Shown: positions 1 through 8,877, counted from the stretch's first letter. The stretch: DNA of 64,000 bases from Streptomyces sp. NBC_00289 (GCF_041435115.1 NZ_CP108047.1:80808-144807); one strand, 5' to 3'. The notes: generated from the sequence alone by a model not told the origin. Numbers and translations are program-made.

Positions 1-251
1 TGGCGTGAGCCTGATCTGCCGATCTTGCATGGAACGTGGGAAGGCACGTCTCGATACTGCCGCTCTTCATGAACGGCGAGAGGGAGAACCTCAAGCGGCT
101 GACACCGCAAGGGGCTGAGTACCGAGGCGAGACGTGTTGGCGGACCGGCCCGTAGTAGTGACGAAGCCCCTGTAACGGGGGCGGAGCGAAGGGGCCGGGT
201 CATCTGTAGCTGTGTGTGTCTGGTCAACCGGACGTTCTCCGGGAGGAGCCG

Positions 252-1529
252 ATGGACAAGCCGAAGTCAGCGAACAAGCCGTTTGATATTTCGAAGTGGG
301 AAGTGCTGGAGGCGTATCGAGAGGTCAAGAGGAATCGGGGTGCGGCAGGGGTGGATGGTCAGTCCATCGACGACTTCGAGGCCGATCTGAAGAACAACTT
401 GTTCAAGATCTGGAACCGGATGTCGTCAGGGACGTACTTTCCTCCTCCTGTCCGTGCGGTGGAGATTCCGAAGCAGCACGGCGGCGGCACGAGAATGCTA
501 GGCATTCCCACTGTTGCCGACCGAGTGGCGCAAACCGTAGTGGCTCGACATTTGGGTATCCGAGTGGAGCCTGTATTCCACGAGGATTCCTATGGATACC
601 GGCCGAAACGGTCCGCGCTGGACGCGGTGGGAACGTGCCGGCAACGCTGCTGGAAGAAGGACTGGGTCATCGATCTCGATGTCCAGAAGTTCTTCGACAG
701 TGTCCGCTGGGACCTCATCGTCAAGGCTGTGGAGGTCCACACCGACGCCGTTTGGGTGAAGTTGTATGTTGATCGGTGGCTTCGTGCGCCGCTTCAACTG
801 CCCGACGGCACCTTGCAGAAGCGGGACCGAGGAACCCCACAAGGATCAGCGGTATCGCCCGTGCTGGCGAACCTGTTCATGCACTACGCGTTCGACACCT
901 GGCTCGCCCGGAAGTACCCGGGCACAGAGTTCGAACGCTATGCCGACGACGCAGTCGTTCACTGCGCCAGCGAGCGTCAGGCCCGCGAGGTCCTGGCCGC
1001 ACTCGCGAACAGGATGGAAGAGGTCGGGCTGCGACTGCACCCCGACAAGACCCGGATCGTGTACTGCAAGGACGGGAAACGGCGAGGCTCCTACGAGCAC
1101 ACGTCGTTCACCTTCCTCGGGTTCACGTTCCGCGCCCGAGGCGCGAGGAGCAGGAACGGCCAGAACTTCACGGCCTTCCTCCCCGCAGCCAGCAAGGAAG
1201 CCCTGAAGAAGATCAGTTCGGAGGTCCGCTCCTGGCGGTTGCACCGACAGATCAACCTCACCTTCTTCGAGCTCGCGCGACGGATCAACCCGTTCGTGCG
1301 CGGCTGGATGCAGTACTACGGAGCGTTCTATCGCTCGGTACTGCATCCCCTCCTCTATCGCATCAACGCCTACCTGATGCGGTGGATCCGCAAGAAGTAC
1401 AGACGGCTCCGGCCGTTCAAGAAGGCCCACGCGTGCTGGAAACGCATCACCAGCCAGCACCCGCGGCTCTTCGCCCAGTGGGCATGGACGCCGAAGTTCC
1501 TGCTGATCAAGATGACAAGAGCCGTGTAA
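252..1529 (+). CDS. ltrA: Group II intron reverse transcriptase/maturase
   Basis: LtrA-type protein that helps splice its intron RNA and copies it into new DNA sites. The RT palm carries YADD at about residues 242-245 (counted from an upstream GTG at 216), preceded by the RGTPQGSAVSPVLANL block typical of group II RTs. A basic maturase (X) region follows, with the FxRxxNPFVRGWMQYYG-like motif. No HNH endonuclease domain is seen. The ATG at 252 lies just after GGGAGGAG and is preferred to the GTG at 216, although the spacing is short. The stop codon falls inside RNA domain V, a normal arrangement for compact introns. Confidence 0.9.
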   Translation: MDKPKSANKPFDISKWEVLEAYREVKRNRGAAGVDGQSIDDFEADLKNNLFKIWNRMSSGTYFPPPVRAVEIPKQHGGGTRMLGIPTVADRVAQTVVARHLGIRVEPVFHEDSYGYRPKRSALDAVGTCRQRCWKKDWVIDLDVQKFFDSVRWDLIVKAVEVHTDAVWVKLYVDRWLRAPLQLPDGTLQKRDRGTPQGSAVSPVLANLFMHYAFDTWLARKYPGTEFERYADDAVVHCASERQAREVLAALANRMEEVGLRLHPDKTRIVYCKDGKRRGSYEHTSFTFLGFTFRARGARSRNGQNFTAFLPAASKEALKKISSEVRSWRLHRQINLTFFELARRINPFVRGWMQYYGAFYRSVLHPLLYRINAYLMRWIRKKYRRLRPFKKAHACWKRITSQHPRLFAQWAWTPKFLLIKMTRAV

Positions 1530-1552
1530 ATTGAGAGGTTTACGCACGGTTC
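1519..1552 (+). ncRNA. Group II intron domain V
   Basis: A 34-nt hairpin starting GAGCCGTG and ending CACGGTTC, with a GAGA-type tetraloop. This is the size and sequence pattern of the catalytic domain V. It is directly followed by a GCCCGGGGG/CCCCCGGGC hairpin that fits domain VI. Confidence 0.85.
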
Positions 1553-1592
1553 TGTGGGAGCCCGGGGGTGAGATCCCCCGGGCGACCCGACC

Positions 1593-1787
1593 CTGCTGTT
1601 CTTCACCCGCTCGAGCTTCGCCGACCGGGTACGTCTGGGGCGAGCGGGGAGATATCTGGCCGTCCGCGGGGAAACCGATGGCCATCAGTGGGGCCGTAAA
1701 TGGCCGCCTATGGGGAGTATGTCGTGGCCACGGTCACCGGACGACGGTGACAGGCCACGCGGGGGAGCGGCGCGGCCGCGCGGCAGA
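1593..1787 (+). other. Downstream flank of the intron; open frame and hairpin
   Basis: One frame stays open from 1593 to a TAG at 1785-1787 and could be the 3' exon of an interrupted gene, but I recognise no family. A strong imperfect hairpin lies at about 1724-1758 (GTGGCC..GGTCACCG / CGGTGAC..GGCCAC). The rest up to 2008 shows nothing I can support. Confidence 0.2.
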
Positions 1788-2008
1788 TAGTGCTCGTTTG
1801 CGCTTTTCCGCACGGCCTGGTTGCGGGCCGCCCAGCCGGGCCAAATCTGGGGGTGCAGTACGGGCCCTGGCCCTTCTGGAGCCAGAGCTAGGAGTCCGGG
1901 GTCGCATGGTGCTGCTTTGGCGTTGGCTGGGTGTCACGGTGACGGCGAAAGCGAACGGGTGCGAGCGTTGTTCGCATGCCGTTCGGCCGTTCTGTGGTCG
2001 AACTGTTG

Positions 2009-3259
2009 TTACTCCTCGTTCAGCCCGTGGGCCTCAAGCACGTCACGCACCGCCGAGTGAAGGGCCACCCGGTCCTCGTAGAATTTCATGAATGTGTCGT
2101 AGCGGGTGTCGATCAGACCCAATGCGGCTGCCTTGGTCAGCTCCACGAGGTCTCTTTCTGGAGTGAGTGGGGCGCGGAGTATGTCGAGCATGATGGGCTT
2201 GAGAGCCGGGTGGTTCTGGTCCTGCACCAGTTGGACCAGGGCAACTCGTGGTGGCCAGTTGTCCAGCGTCCAGTAGAGCTGCACGAGAGCCTCGACATGA
2301 GACAGCCGAACGTCGGGACGTGCGAACTCGATCTCGTCCCAGGACAGAGACTGGACCAGGTGCCAGAACCGCTGCAACTCATGCAGGGTGTTGGCCTCGG
2401 CTTCGCTGCCGGTGATCCGCAGGAGCACCGCGTAGTTGCTCATGCCGCTGGTGTCCCAGGCTTCGGCGGCCTGCTTCAGCCAGGGTTCGGCGTTGATGAG
2501 ATCGCCTTGCTCGGCGAGGAGGACGCCGAGGTTGGTGGCGGCTCCGGTGTGTCCGGCTTCTGCGGCCTGGCGGTACCAGCGCTGGGCTTCCGAGACGTTG
2601 GATCCTGCAAGGCAGACCGCCAGGTTGTACGCGGCCTTGATGTCGTCGGCTTCTGCGGCGCGCCGCCACCAGTAGATCTCGGCGTCGGCGTCGCCATGAT
2701 GGGCGTGGTGTACGGCGAGGTTGCACATGGCCCGCGGGTCGCCGCCGTCCGCGGCGCGTTCGTACCAGGCGAGCGCAGCTTTGGTGTCGCCCCGGTCGGC
2801 GTGCAGGACCGCGAGCCCGAAGGCCGCCTCCGCATCGTCTTCGTCGGCGGCCCGCTGGTACCAGGGCTCGGCGCCTTCGGCGTCGCCCCGGCTGAGCATC
2901 GTGTCGGCCAGGGCGACCATGGACCGGACATGGCCGGCGTCTGCGGCACGGTGCCACCACGCTTCCGCCTCCGCGTGGTCGCCACGCTGGCGGCACAGCC
3001 ACAGACCCAGGTTGTACATACCGCTCGGATGGCCGCCCTGTGCGGCGCGAACGTACCAAGCCTCGGCTTCGCCGACCCGGCCCTGCTCCATGAGTTGGGT
3101 CCCGAGCCGGTTCATGGCGCCGAGATCCCCGGCCTCCGCCTGCACCTTGGCGTCATCTTCTGGTGTCATTTCTTCCACTTCAACCTTTATGGGCATTTCG
3201 AGAGGTGCGGAAAATGCGGATCGGGCGCTCCGGCAGGCGTGACCGTTCCGGCAGGTCAC
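2009..3259 (-). CDS. Sel1/TPR-repeat protein with helical C-terminal domain
   Basis: About seven consecutive Sel1-like repeats fill residues ~45-270 (pattern A..WY/WW..AA..G...A...LG), giving a solenoid for protein binding. A helical C-terminal region of ~140 residues follows that I do not recognise. It is the third gene of a minus-strand operon behind the SLOG gene, 9 bases after that stop. The GTG at 3259 has a GAGG eight bases upstream; an ATG at 3196 lacks a good Shine-Dalgarno but gives a cleaner N-terminus, so the first 21 residues are doubtful. It is probably a scaffold or adaptor for the nucleotide-sensing partner. That role is inference. Confidence 0.7.
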   Translation of the reverse strand: MTCRNGHACRSARSAFSAPLEMPIKVEVEEMTPEDDAKVQAEAGDLGAMNRLGTQLMEQGRVGEAEAWYVRAAQGGHPSGMYNLGLWLCRQRGDHAEAEAWWHRAADAGHVRSMVALADTMLSRGDAEGAEPWYQRAADEDDAEAAFGLAVLHADRGDTKAALAWYERAADGGDPRAMCNLAVHHAHHGDADAEIYWWRRAAEADDIKAAYNLAVCLAGSNVSEAQRWYRQAAEAGHTGAATNLGVLLAEQGDLINAEPWLKQAAEAWDTSGMSNYAVLLRITGSEAEANTLHELQRFWHLVQSLSWDEIEFARPDVRLSHVEALVQLYWTLDNWPPRVALVQLVQDQNHPALKPIMLDILRAPLTPERDLVELTKAAALGLIDTRYDTFMKFYEDRVALHSAVRDVLEAHGLNEE

Positions 3260-3268
3260 CGCCCTGCC

Positions 3269-3811
3269 TCAGAAGTTTGATCGGGTGCGGCGCTTCTTGC
3301 TGCCTGGCTCACGTTGTCGGCCCTGGCGGGCGGCGCCGACCGGCCAGACGACGTGTACAGGCACTCCTGAGGTACGAGCTGTGGCCACCGCATCTGCTGT
3401 CCCGCCCTGTCCGGCTCCCGGGCGACCGTCCCAAACTGCCACCAGCAGCTCCGCGCGGCGCAGTAGTTCACGGTTGGCGGCAGCGTAAGCGGGTCTCGCG
3501 GCCCTCTCGTACGGCATCGTCTGCACCTCCGCTGCGGCCTGATGCAGGCGATCAAATTCCTTGGCGTAGCGTGGGCTGATCATGCGCTGCCGATAGTCCC
3601 TGGACGGGAGCACTGCGACAAGCTTCCCACCCACGTGGAGGACCGCATCTGCGAACAACGCGTCGGATCCCTCGGCCAGGCAGGACACCCCGATTGGCTC
3701 CGACGCGGGGTAACGGTCGAGCAGGGTCAGCAGGGCTTTTCTGATCACTGGTGCGCTTGACTCGGCCGACTCGGCGAGGTTGCTGTGGCCGGTCACTGCG
3801 AGTGTCGCCAT
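3269..3811 (-). CDS. SLOG-family (Rossmann-like) nucleotide-sensing protein
   Basis: The 180-aa protein opens with a beta strand and MATLAVTGHSNL, then has a GxSCLAEGSDALFADAVL segment and GGKLVAVLPSRDY. This is the arrangement of SLOG/DprA-like Rossmannoid domains that bind nucleotides or nucleotide-derived ligands. A second strand-helix unit (ELLVAVWDGRPGAGQGGTADAV) supplies the usual acidic/glycine loop. The tail is basic and probably disordered. It sits in a tight operon: 9 bases after the upstream helical gene and 9 before the Sel1 gene. SLOG proteins are known in bacterial conflict and signalling operons; any defence role here is inference. Confidence 0.65.
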   Translation of the reverse strand: MATLAVTGHSNLAESAESSAPVIRKALLTLLDRYPASEPIGVSCLAEGSDALFADAVLHVGGKLVAVLPSRDYRQRMISPRYAKEFDRLHQAAAEVQTMPYERAARPAYAAANRELLRRAELLVAVWDGRPGAGQGGTADAVATARTSGVPVHVVWPVGAARQGRQREPGSKKRRTRSNF

Positions 3812-3820
3812 CTCCTGCGC

Positions 3821-4768
3821 TCACACAGCCGTTCTGGCTCTGACTCTCAGGCGGCTGTGCCGATTGCGGATGGCCTCGACCTGTTTGCGGTGGCCGGCGT
3901 TGGTGGTTAGTCCCTCGGCGACGGTGACGGCCTCGGTGAAGGGGAAGTCGGCACTTGGCACATGTCGCGCATGCTCCAAGTTCCATGCGATCCCGCAGAC
4001 GGCGTCGTGGATCCCACCGATGACCGCAGCCCTGGTGTGCGCCCGTCCGACAAGGCCGATCACCCGGTCGAACTGTTCGGTAACTGTATATAGGGCGGCC
4101 AGCGTGCGCAGCGCGTTCTGAGTTGGTGCGGACGGATCGATCGCCGCCGTGACCTGCTCGCACAGGCCGTCGAAATCGGTGGTGTCAAGACTGTAGTAGA
4201 CCAGCGCCCAGCGGGCACCGTCGGCGGGAGCGGCCCTGCGCAAGCCGCGGCCGTGTTCTGGGGATGCCAGCTCGCCGATGATGATGTCGAGGATCGGTGC
4301 GATGTCGGTCTGCCGGTGGATGTTGCGGGCCATGCGCATGGCGGCGTCACGGATGGCCGGCTCTTCCTGACCGAGGCTGGCGAAGAGTGAGAGCAGACAG
4401 GGCGCCGATAGCGGGAGGCGAAGGTCGATGCGGTGGAGCTCGGACGGCGCCACTTGCCGGAGCCGCCGTACAAGGTCCGGATCGTCCGTGCGGCACGCGT
4501 GGATCAGCAGCGCAGCCGTGATGTAGCGGCGGTTCTCCTCACGGAGATGGGCGGGCTCGGTCGGCTCGTTGACGAATGCCTGCAGGTCTCCGAGCATGTT
4601 GACCAGGTTTGCGGCGTCATCGGGGGTGATTGTCGCCCCAGTGTGCACCGCTTTGAAGACGCCGCGAGCTTGGTCCCGCACATAGAGCGCGCTCGGGCCA
4701 CCACAGCCTTCGGCCAACAACTCTTCGGCGAACGCGCATTCGACAGCGGGCAAGGAACCGGTCATCAT
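3821..4768 (-). CDS. Unrecognised all-helical protein, first gene of SLOG operon
   Basis: A 315-aa protein, largely alpha-helical by eye, resembling an irregular HEAT/TPR solenoid. No catalytic motif, signal peptide or membrane segment is visible. It starts the operon that continues with the SLOG and Sel1 genes, and its start faces a divergent gene at 4968 across a ~200-bp promoter region. Two adjacent ATGs (4768, 4765) are possible starts. Co-transcription suggests it works with the SLOG protein, but the function is unknown. Confidence 0.6.
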   Translation of the reverse strand: MMTGSLPAVECAFAEELLAEGCGGPSALYVRDQARGVFKAVHTGATITPDDAANLVNMLGDLQAFVNEPTEPAHLREENRRYITAALLIHACRTDDPDLVRRLRQVAPSELHRIDLRLPLSAPCLLSLFASLGQEEPAIRDAAMRMARNIHRQTDIAPILDIIIGELASPEHGRGLRRAAPADGARWALVYYSLDTTDFDGLCEQVTAAIDPSAPTQNALRTLAALYTVTEQFDRVIGLVGRAHTRAAVIGGIHDAVCGIAWNLEHARHVPSADFPFTEAVTVAEGLTTNAGHRKQVEAIRNRHSRLRVRARTAV

Positions 4769-4967
4769 CCGACCCTATGGCGCAAGCCTCAAGCGATCTT
4801 CCATAATCGCTACTCAGTCGATCACCAGCCCCAGATTTTCGGCCTGCCAGCTGAAGGGCGCCGTGCGATGGGAAGCGGTGATGATGCTCTGGTGCCGCTG
4901 TCGGTGGACTCTTCCCGCGAGAGCGGTGCGGTTTGGGTGCTTGAGCCGCTCGACTACGATCACCGGG

Positions 4968-5799
4968 ATGACCGATCTTTGGGAGCAGGATCTGACGGCG
5001 GCGTTCTCTGTGCTGCTCGGCAGGCCGGTGGACAGCTTCGATCCCGAGGCCGAGTATGCCCTGTACTACATCAACAGTGCAGTCGACGACCAATGGGTGT
5101 GGGGAACGCTCGATGATGTCGAGTCGCTGAGGCGAACGTGGGGGCCGGGCGACGACGGCTACCGGCCCGAGCTGCTGCAGATCTGTCTCGCCCTTGACTG
5201 GAGTCTGGACCTCGCCCGGTCCGTGTTCGAGTTCGACTTCACTGGGGAATCGGTTCTCTCCCGGGCGTTCAGCGCACGGCCCGATTCCAGTCTGGTCGCC
5301 GAGGCATGCCGCGCGGTCACTGGCGATGAGCTGGCCGCCGTGCTCACCGGGCACGGCCTGGGGCTGGCCGACATCGTGTCCGGTGTCGAGGACGGCACGT
5401 TCACCGTCGGTATGTCCTTCCGCGTCGTCACCGACGGCACCCTCCGGGACGCGCTGCTGACCGCGATCCGTGGGAAAAAAACAGGGCCCCGATCGGCTGC
5501 GGCCCGACCCGGACGAAACGGCGATCCTGGGGCTACCATCGGTTCTGTTTGACCGCGAGCGGGAACTGCCGCCCGAGGCGGCGACTGAGTGGGACCGTCT
5601 CCTTGCGCCGGTCCGTGATCCCCGGCTTCGTGCGCACATCTGGTCGCCGTACCTGGACCGGCCGTGGGATCGCCCCGGCATCTCCTCCGGAGGACCCGAC
5701 CGGCCCGGCACCACCCGCGTCGCGGCCTGGGACCTGGCCTACTTCGGCGAAGTCCGACTCGCCGTCACACAGACGGCGGGAGCACTCTCAGGACAGTAG
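4968..5799 (+). pseudogene. Unknown protein gene, frame broken at an A7 run
   Basis: The ATG at 4968 opens a frame of ~170 residues (TDLWEQDLTAAFSVLLGRP...) that leaves its natural path at the A7 run 5475-5481. The next frame continues with good coding character (GKKQGPDRLRPDPDE...) to the stop at 5797-5799. With six As the two parts would form one protein of about 276 residues. This could be a real frameshift, transcriptional slippage or an assembly error. I do not recognise the family. The last 12 bases overlap the stop-side end of the Tn3 remnant on the other strand. Confidence 0.5.
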
Positions 5800-6600
5800 C
5801 TCGCTGCTGTTCTCCGGGCCGAGCCTGGTGAAGTCGACGTCGAGGTGCGGCTCGTATGCCTCCTGGAGGGCAGGTCGAGCTCATGGGTGGAGTACTCGCC
5901 GAACCGCATGATCTTCTCGGTCAGGTAGGGCGAGACCTCGGCCAGGTCCTCGGGCTCGGCCTTCCAGCCCTCGGACTGCAGCTGGCGCACCACCTCGGCG
6001 ATGTCCAGGGTGTTGTGGAAGATCAGGCAGTCGGTGAGCAGGGCGTTGAACTTCACCGCCTTCTCCTGCTCGACGGGGTCGTTGTCGGTGATGACGCCCC
6101 GGTTGCCGAAGCGCACCCACTCGGAGAAGCCGTTGTACGCCTCAACCTTGTTGGTCGCGGCCGTCACCCGTCGGCGCATCTGCGGGTCCGACAGGTAGCG
6201 CAGCAGCTGGATGGTGCGGATCACCCGGCCGACCTCGCGGAACGCCGCGTAGTGGGCATTTTTGCGCGAGCCGGAGCGCAGGCGCCGTAGCAGCAGCACG
6301 GAAGACACTTTGCCCTCGCGTACCGACAGGGCGACGCGCATGACGTCCTTGAAGTGCTGCTCGATGAGGTCCCAGTCGATGACCCGCCTCGCCGAACAAT
6401 GTGTCGATGTGCACGTAGGAGGTGCGCCGGGTGGGCCGGAAGAACACCAGGTCCTTCCAGTTGCGGATCCTTGGCATCAGCTCGAAGCCCAGCAGGTGGG
6501 CCAGGCTGAACACCGGGTAACTAAATGGCTCTGGGTGTCCGCGTGGATCATGGTCGGCTGTAGCTCGGACTCATTCTTCAGCAGTCCCTCGATGATGTTG
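5788..6600 (-). pseudogene. tnpA: Tn3-family transposase TnpA, C-terminal remnant
   Basis: The fragments read, in order: LLKNESELQPTMIHADTQ, FSLAHLLGFELMPRIRNWKDL, VREGKVSSVLLLRRLRSGSRKN, FREVGRVIRTIQLLRYLSD, EYSTHELDL and finally YEPHLDVDFTRLG. These are consecutive C-terminal blocks of Tn3 TnpA, including part of the DDE region. They lie in three frames, with shifts near 6510, 6370 and 5865, so the gene is dead. The N-terminal two thirds are missing. It is joined at 6600 to a different integrase fragment. Confidence 0.8.
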
Positions 6601-6900
6601 CCCGACCACGGCCCGGTTGTTGTCGTCGACGAACGCGAACAGGTAGGCCTTGTGGCCTGCGATCTTCGGCCCAGGAAGCGCATCGCCCACCCAGAGCTCG
6701 TTGGGACACGTGGCCTCGAACCGGCCGAAGGCCTCCGGCGACTGCCCGTCCGGGCGGGGACCGTGCGGTAGGACGGGCCCCAGCCCAGGTGCTGCTGCAG
6801 GATCCGCACCACCTGCGCGGTCGGCCGGGTCGGGTTCTCCCGCTTCAAGGCCGCGGCCAGGTCTAGCAAATCGGACTACAGGCTCGCAAGCCGCCACCAT
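6600..6900 (-). pseudogene. DDE integrase/transposase fragment (IS481 or Mu-like)
   Basis: One frame gives DLAAALKRENPTRPTAQVVRILQQHLGW, a helix-turn-helix segment. The next gives GRFEATCPNELWVGDAL followed by AYLFAFVDDNNRAVVG, the beginning of an RNase H-like DDE core. The two parts are in different frames and the catalytic C-terminus is absent, replaced by Tn3 sequence. Confidence 0.55.
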
Positions 6901-7317
6901 TGTCACGGTGCCGCCCAGCACCCCGAAGATCAATCCGCAGAAGCCGACGAAGCCCGCAGCATCATCCGGAGTGGCAGATCCGGTGCTCTATGTCCTCATT
7001 TCGAGTGGCAATCAACAACACAGCACGGCTGCATCCCGAGTGCGGGCCGTGACCACCACCGCGCCGCCGTCTTCCGCCGCGTCCTCAACGACCAGCGCCG
7101 AAAGTCCGGAAAGCACCGCCTGTAAGGGAGTTGATATCCATCACAAGGTCATGATCACGGAGGGCTACTCGGCGTCACCACCGATGACGGGCCAGAGCCT
7201 GATTCATGACACTCCCGGCTCACGCGGGCGACGTAGAGGACGGCTCCGGCGGTGCGGCGGGCGCGGCAGACGCGTGTGACCTGGCACCGGCAGGGCGGGG
7301 TCACTTCCCGGCTGGAA
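6901..7317. other. No gene recognised
   Basis: A plus-strand frame is open across much of this stretch but looks low-complexity (Ser/Thr/Ala rich) and matches nothing I know. No RNA gene or repeat was seen. Confidence 0.3.
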
Positions 7318-7425
7318 GGTTTCAGGAGATGCTCGCGCTGGCGGGGCCCGATTCCCTGCACCCGGCGGCTCTCGGCGATGCCGAGTTCGCTCAGAATCCG
7401 GCCGGCCCCGACACCCCACACCGGG
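7318..7425 (-). pseudogene. Actinobacterial integration host factor (sIHF/MihF) C-terminal fragment
   Basis: The translated piece VGAGRILSELGIAESRRVQG followed by IGPRQREHLL closely follows the H2TH DNA-binding end of actinobacterial IHF (known pattern: VGKVRA..IMERLGISESRRVRGLG). The N-terminal helix and the start are missing; upstream is a GC-rich hairpin. This would be an extra, truncated copy of a normally chromosomal nucleoid protein. Confidence 0.45.
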
Positions 7426-7435
7426 CTGTGGGGGT

Positions 7436-7469
7436 GGGGCGGGATCCTGCAGGGGTGGGATCCCGCCCC
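7436..7469. terminator. Strong GC-rich hairpin
   Basis: GGGGCGGGATCC (7436-7447) pairs with GGATCCCGCCCC (ending 7469) around a short loop. It lies downstream of the minus-strand ATP-binding gene at 7616-8065. There is no T-tract, so it is a probable actinobacterial terminator or mRNA-stabilising stem. Confidence 0.5.
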
Positions 7470-7615
7470 GGGTGGTCCGGTGGGCAGCGTCCGATCTGCC
7501 CGGGCCGGGCCGTTCGGCCTCCGCTGTCAGGTGCGGGAGGCCGAAGTGGTTGGTCTCGGTGCTGGTGGTCTCGGTGGTTTCGGTGTTCGCTGGTGTGGTC
7601 GGGCGGTGTATGGGA

Positions 7616-8065
7616 TCAGGCGGCGTCGAGGTCGGCCCAGCGGTCGATCAGGCCGTCGCCGTCCGGGGCGGCGCCGGTGCCGTCGGTCAAGGCGGAGATG
7701 ATTGCAGCGCCGCGGCCGTGTTCGTCGGACGGCCGGGCGGCGGCCCAGGACGCGGGGTCAGTCTGGGGCCCGCCGTCGCTGACGTGGATCTGGATGCGCC
7801 CGCAGTTGTCGGCGCCGGCGTGCAGGTGCAGGACGACCGGCGGCAGGGCGTGGGTGACGGCGTTGGTGACCAGCTCGGAGATCACCAGCAGTGTGTCGTA
7901 AATCTGCTCTTCGTCCAGCCCCCAGCTGGTCAGCACCGGGCGGGCCTGATGGCGGGCGGTGGCCGGCGCGAACGGCCCGTGGTCCAGCAGCAGGCCGAAG
8001 TCCCGCCGGCCGTCCCCGGCCGCATGCAGCATCGGCCGGCTGCTGGGGAGAGTCGGAGACGTCAT
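7616..8065 (-). CDS. Anti-sigma-like ATP-binding protein (HATPase, RsbW/SpoIIAB type)
   Basis: Small GHKL-fold ATP-binding protein of the type abundant in Streptomyces, expected to bind a sigma factor or anti-anti-sigma factor. The N-box is visible as YDTLLVISELVTNAVTHA and the G1 region as IQIHVSDGGP; GRGAAIISAL supplies the G2 loop. The chosen ATG at 8065 gives a ~149-aa protein; longer upstream starts add an implausible N-terminus. A second, disrupted gene of the same family lies at 10436-13840, so this may be the surviving paralogue. Confidence 0.75.
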   Translation of the reverse strand: MTSPTLPSSRPMLHAAGDGRRDFGLLLDHGPFAPATARHQARPVLTSWGLDEEQIYDTLLVISELVTNAVTHALPPVVLHLHAGADNCGRIQIHVSDGGPQTDPASWAAARPSDEHGRGAAIISALTDGTGAAPDGDGLIDRWADLDAA

Positions 8066-8315
8066 CGGGATCACTACCTGTCCGAAAGCCGGGGTACCTG
8101 TTCCTGTCCTGCTTCCAGCACACTCCCGCCCAGCATGAAAGCCCTGAGCAGTCAATACCCAATCCATCGAAAATAGGACATTAAGCACGGGGTGAGGCTG
8201 CCACTCCACCCCCACCCCGAACAGGACCGTCCCGTCCACCGCGCGATGAACCGAGCCGAGCGTTACTCAGTGTGACGATTGCGGGATCCGCCTGGCGCTC
8301 GGCGGCGTCAGCGGC

Positions 8316-8528
8316 ATGGCCGCCGGAACCATGCTCAAGCAGGCGTTGAAGATGCTCGGCCACGCCAGGACGCCCCGGACGCCACCGACGAAGAGCGTTC
8401 CTGGCGCGAAGTACCTGCTCGCCGCCGCACTGCACGGCGCGATCTTCGCCTTCGCCGCGGTCAAAGCGTGCGTCGACCGCGCCAGCGCCACCGCCACCCG
8501 CCGCCTGACCGTAACCCGGCCCGGCTGA
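8316..8528 (+). CDS. DUF4235-like small membrane protein with a scrambled middle
   Basis: The ends match DUF4235 proteins: AGTMLKQALKMLGHA at the start and LLAAALHGAIFAFAAVKACV plus RRLT near the end. Between them the frame reads TPRTPPTKSVPGAKY. The +2 frame of the same bases instead reads DAPDATDEERSWREV, the family's conserved acidic linker. Two compensating one-base changes therefore shifted and restored the frame, and the protein is probably damaged. The natural N-terminus seems to extend upstream of 8316 without a start codon. Confidence 0.55.
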   Translation: MAAGTMLKQALKMLGHARTPRTPPTKSVPGAKYLLAAALHGAIFAFAAVKACVDRASATATRRLTVTRPG

Positions 8529-8616
8529 GGCTCATTAGAAGGTGGGAGGGGCCAGCACGACACGGATACCGGCCCCCCGCCCCAGCCAGTACCACCTACC
8601 AAGGGCGCTCACCGTC

Positions 8617-8877
8617 ATGTCCGATCAGCACGCGGCCACCACGCTGACAGCCGCAGCAGTCATCGCCACAACCCTCGTCGCCCGAGCGGTGCTCCATCAG
8701 GGCAGCCGACGACCCGCCGCCCGCCCGCCGCGCCGCCGCAGCACACCGCGCGCCGACCAAACCGCACCCTATCCAGCCGCGCTTTCTGACGACGCCTCCT
8801 ACGCCGTGCGAGAAGCGGAACAGCACGTCCACCACTACTGGCAGCAGCTCCGAACACGCGCCGACCCGCCCGAGTGA
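8617..8877 (+). CDS. Small hypothetical protein with one N-terminal hydrophobic segment
   Basis: An 86-aa protein with a short hydrophobic stretch (TLTAAAVIATTLVARAVL), a basic Arg/Pro linker and an acidic, aromatic tail (REAEQHVHHYWQQLRTRAD). It is probably membrane-anchored. It follows the DUF4235-like gene on the same strand. Family not recognised. Confidence 0.45.
   Translation: MSDQHAATTLTAAAVIATTLVARAVLHQGSRRPAARPPRRRSTPRADQTAPYPAALSDDASYAVREAEQHVHHYWQQLRTRADPPE

Larger units (their letters stand above)
1..1592 (+). mobile_element. Group II intron, 5' boundary not resolved
   Basis: The block holds an intron-type reverse transcriptase followed by a 34-nt domain V (1519-1552) and a GC-rich domain VI hairpin (about 1559-1582). 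The first ~210 bases are non-coding and rich in short stems, as expected of domains I-IV. I could not place the 5' GUGYG start with confidence, so the element may begin just before the window. The 3' end is put near 1592, after domain VI. Absence of an endonuclease domain in the protein suggests a retrotransposition style that uses nicks or terminator-like hairpins. Confidence 0.8.

Noticed and set aside
7616..8239. Longer start for the HATPase gene at 8239
   Set aside because: The extra 58 residues do not resemble the family; the ATG at 8065 gives the usual length and domain start.
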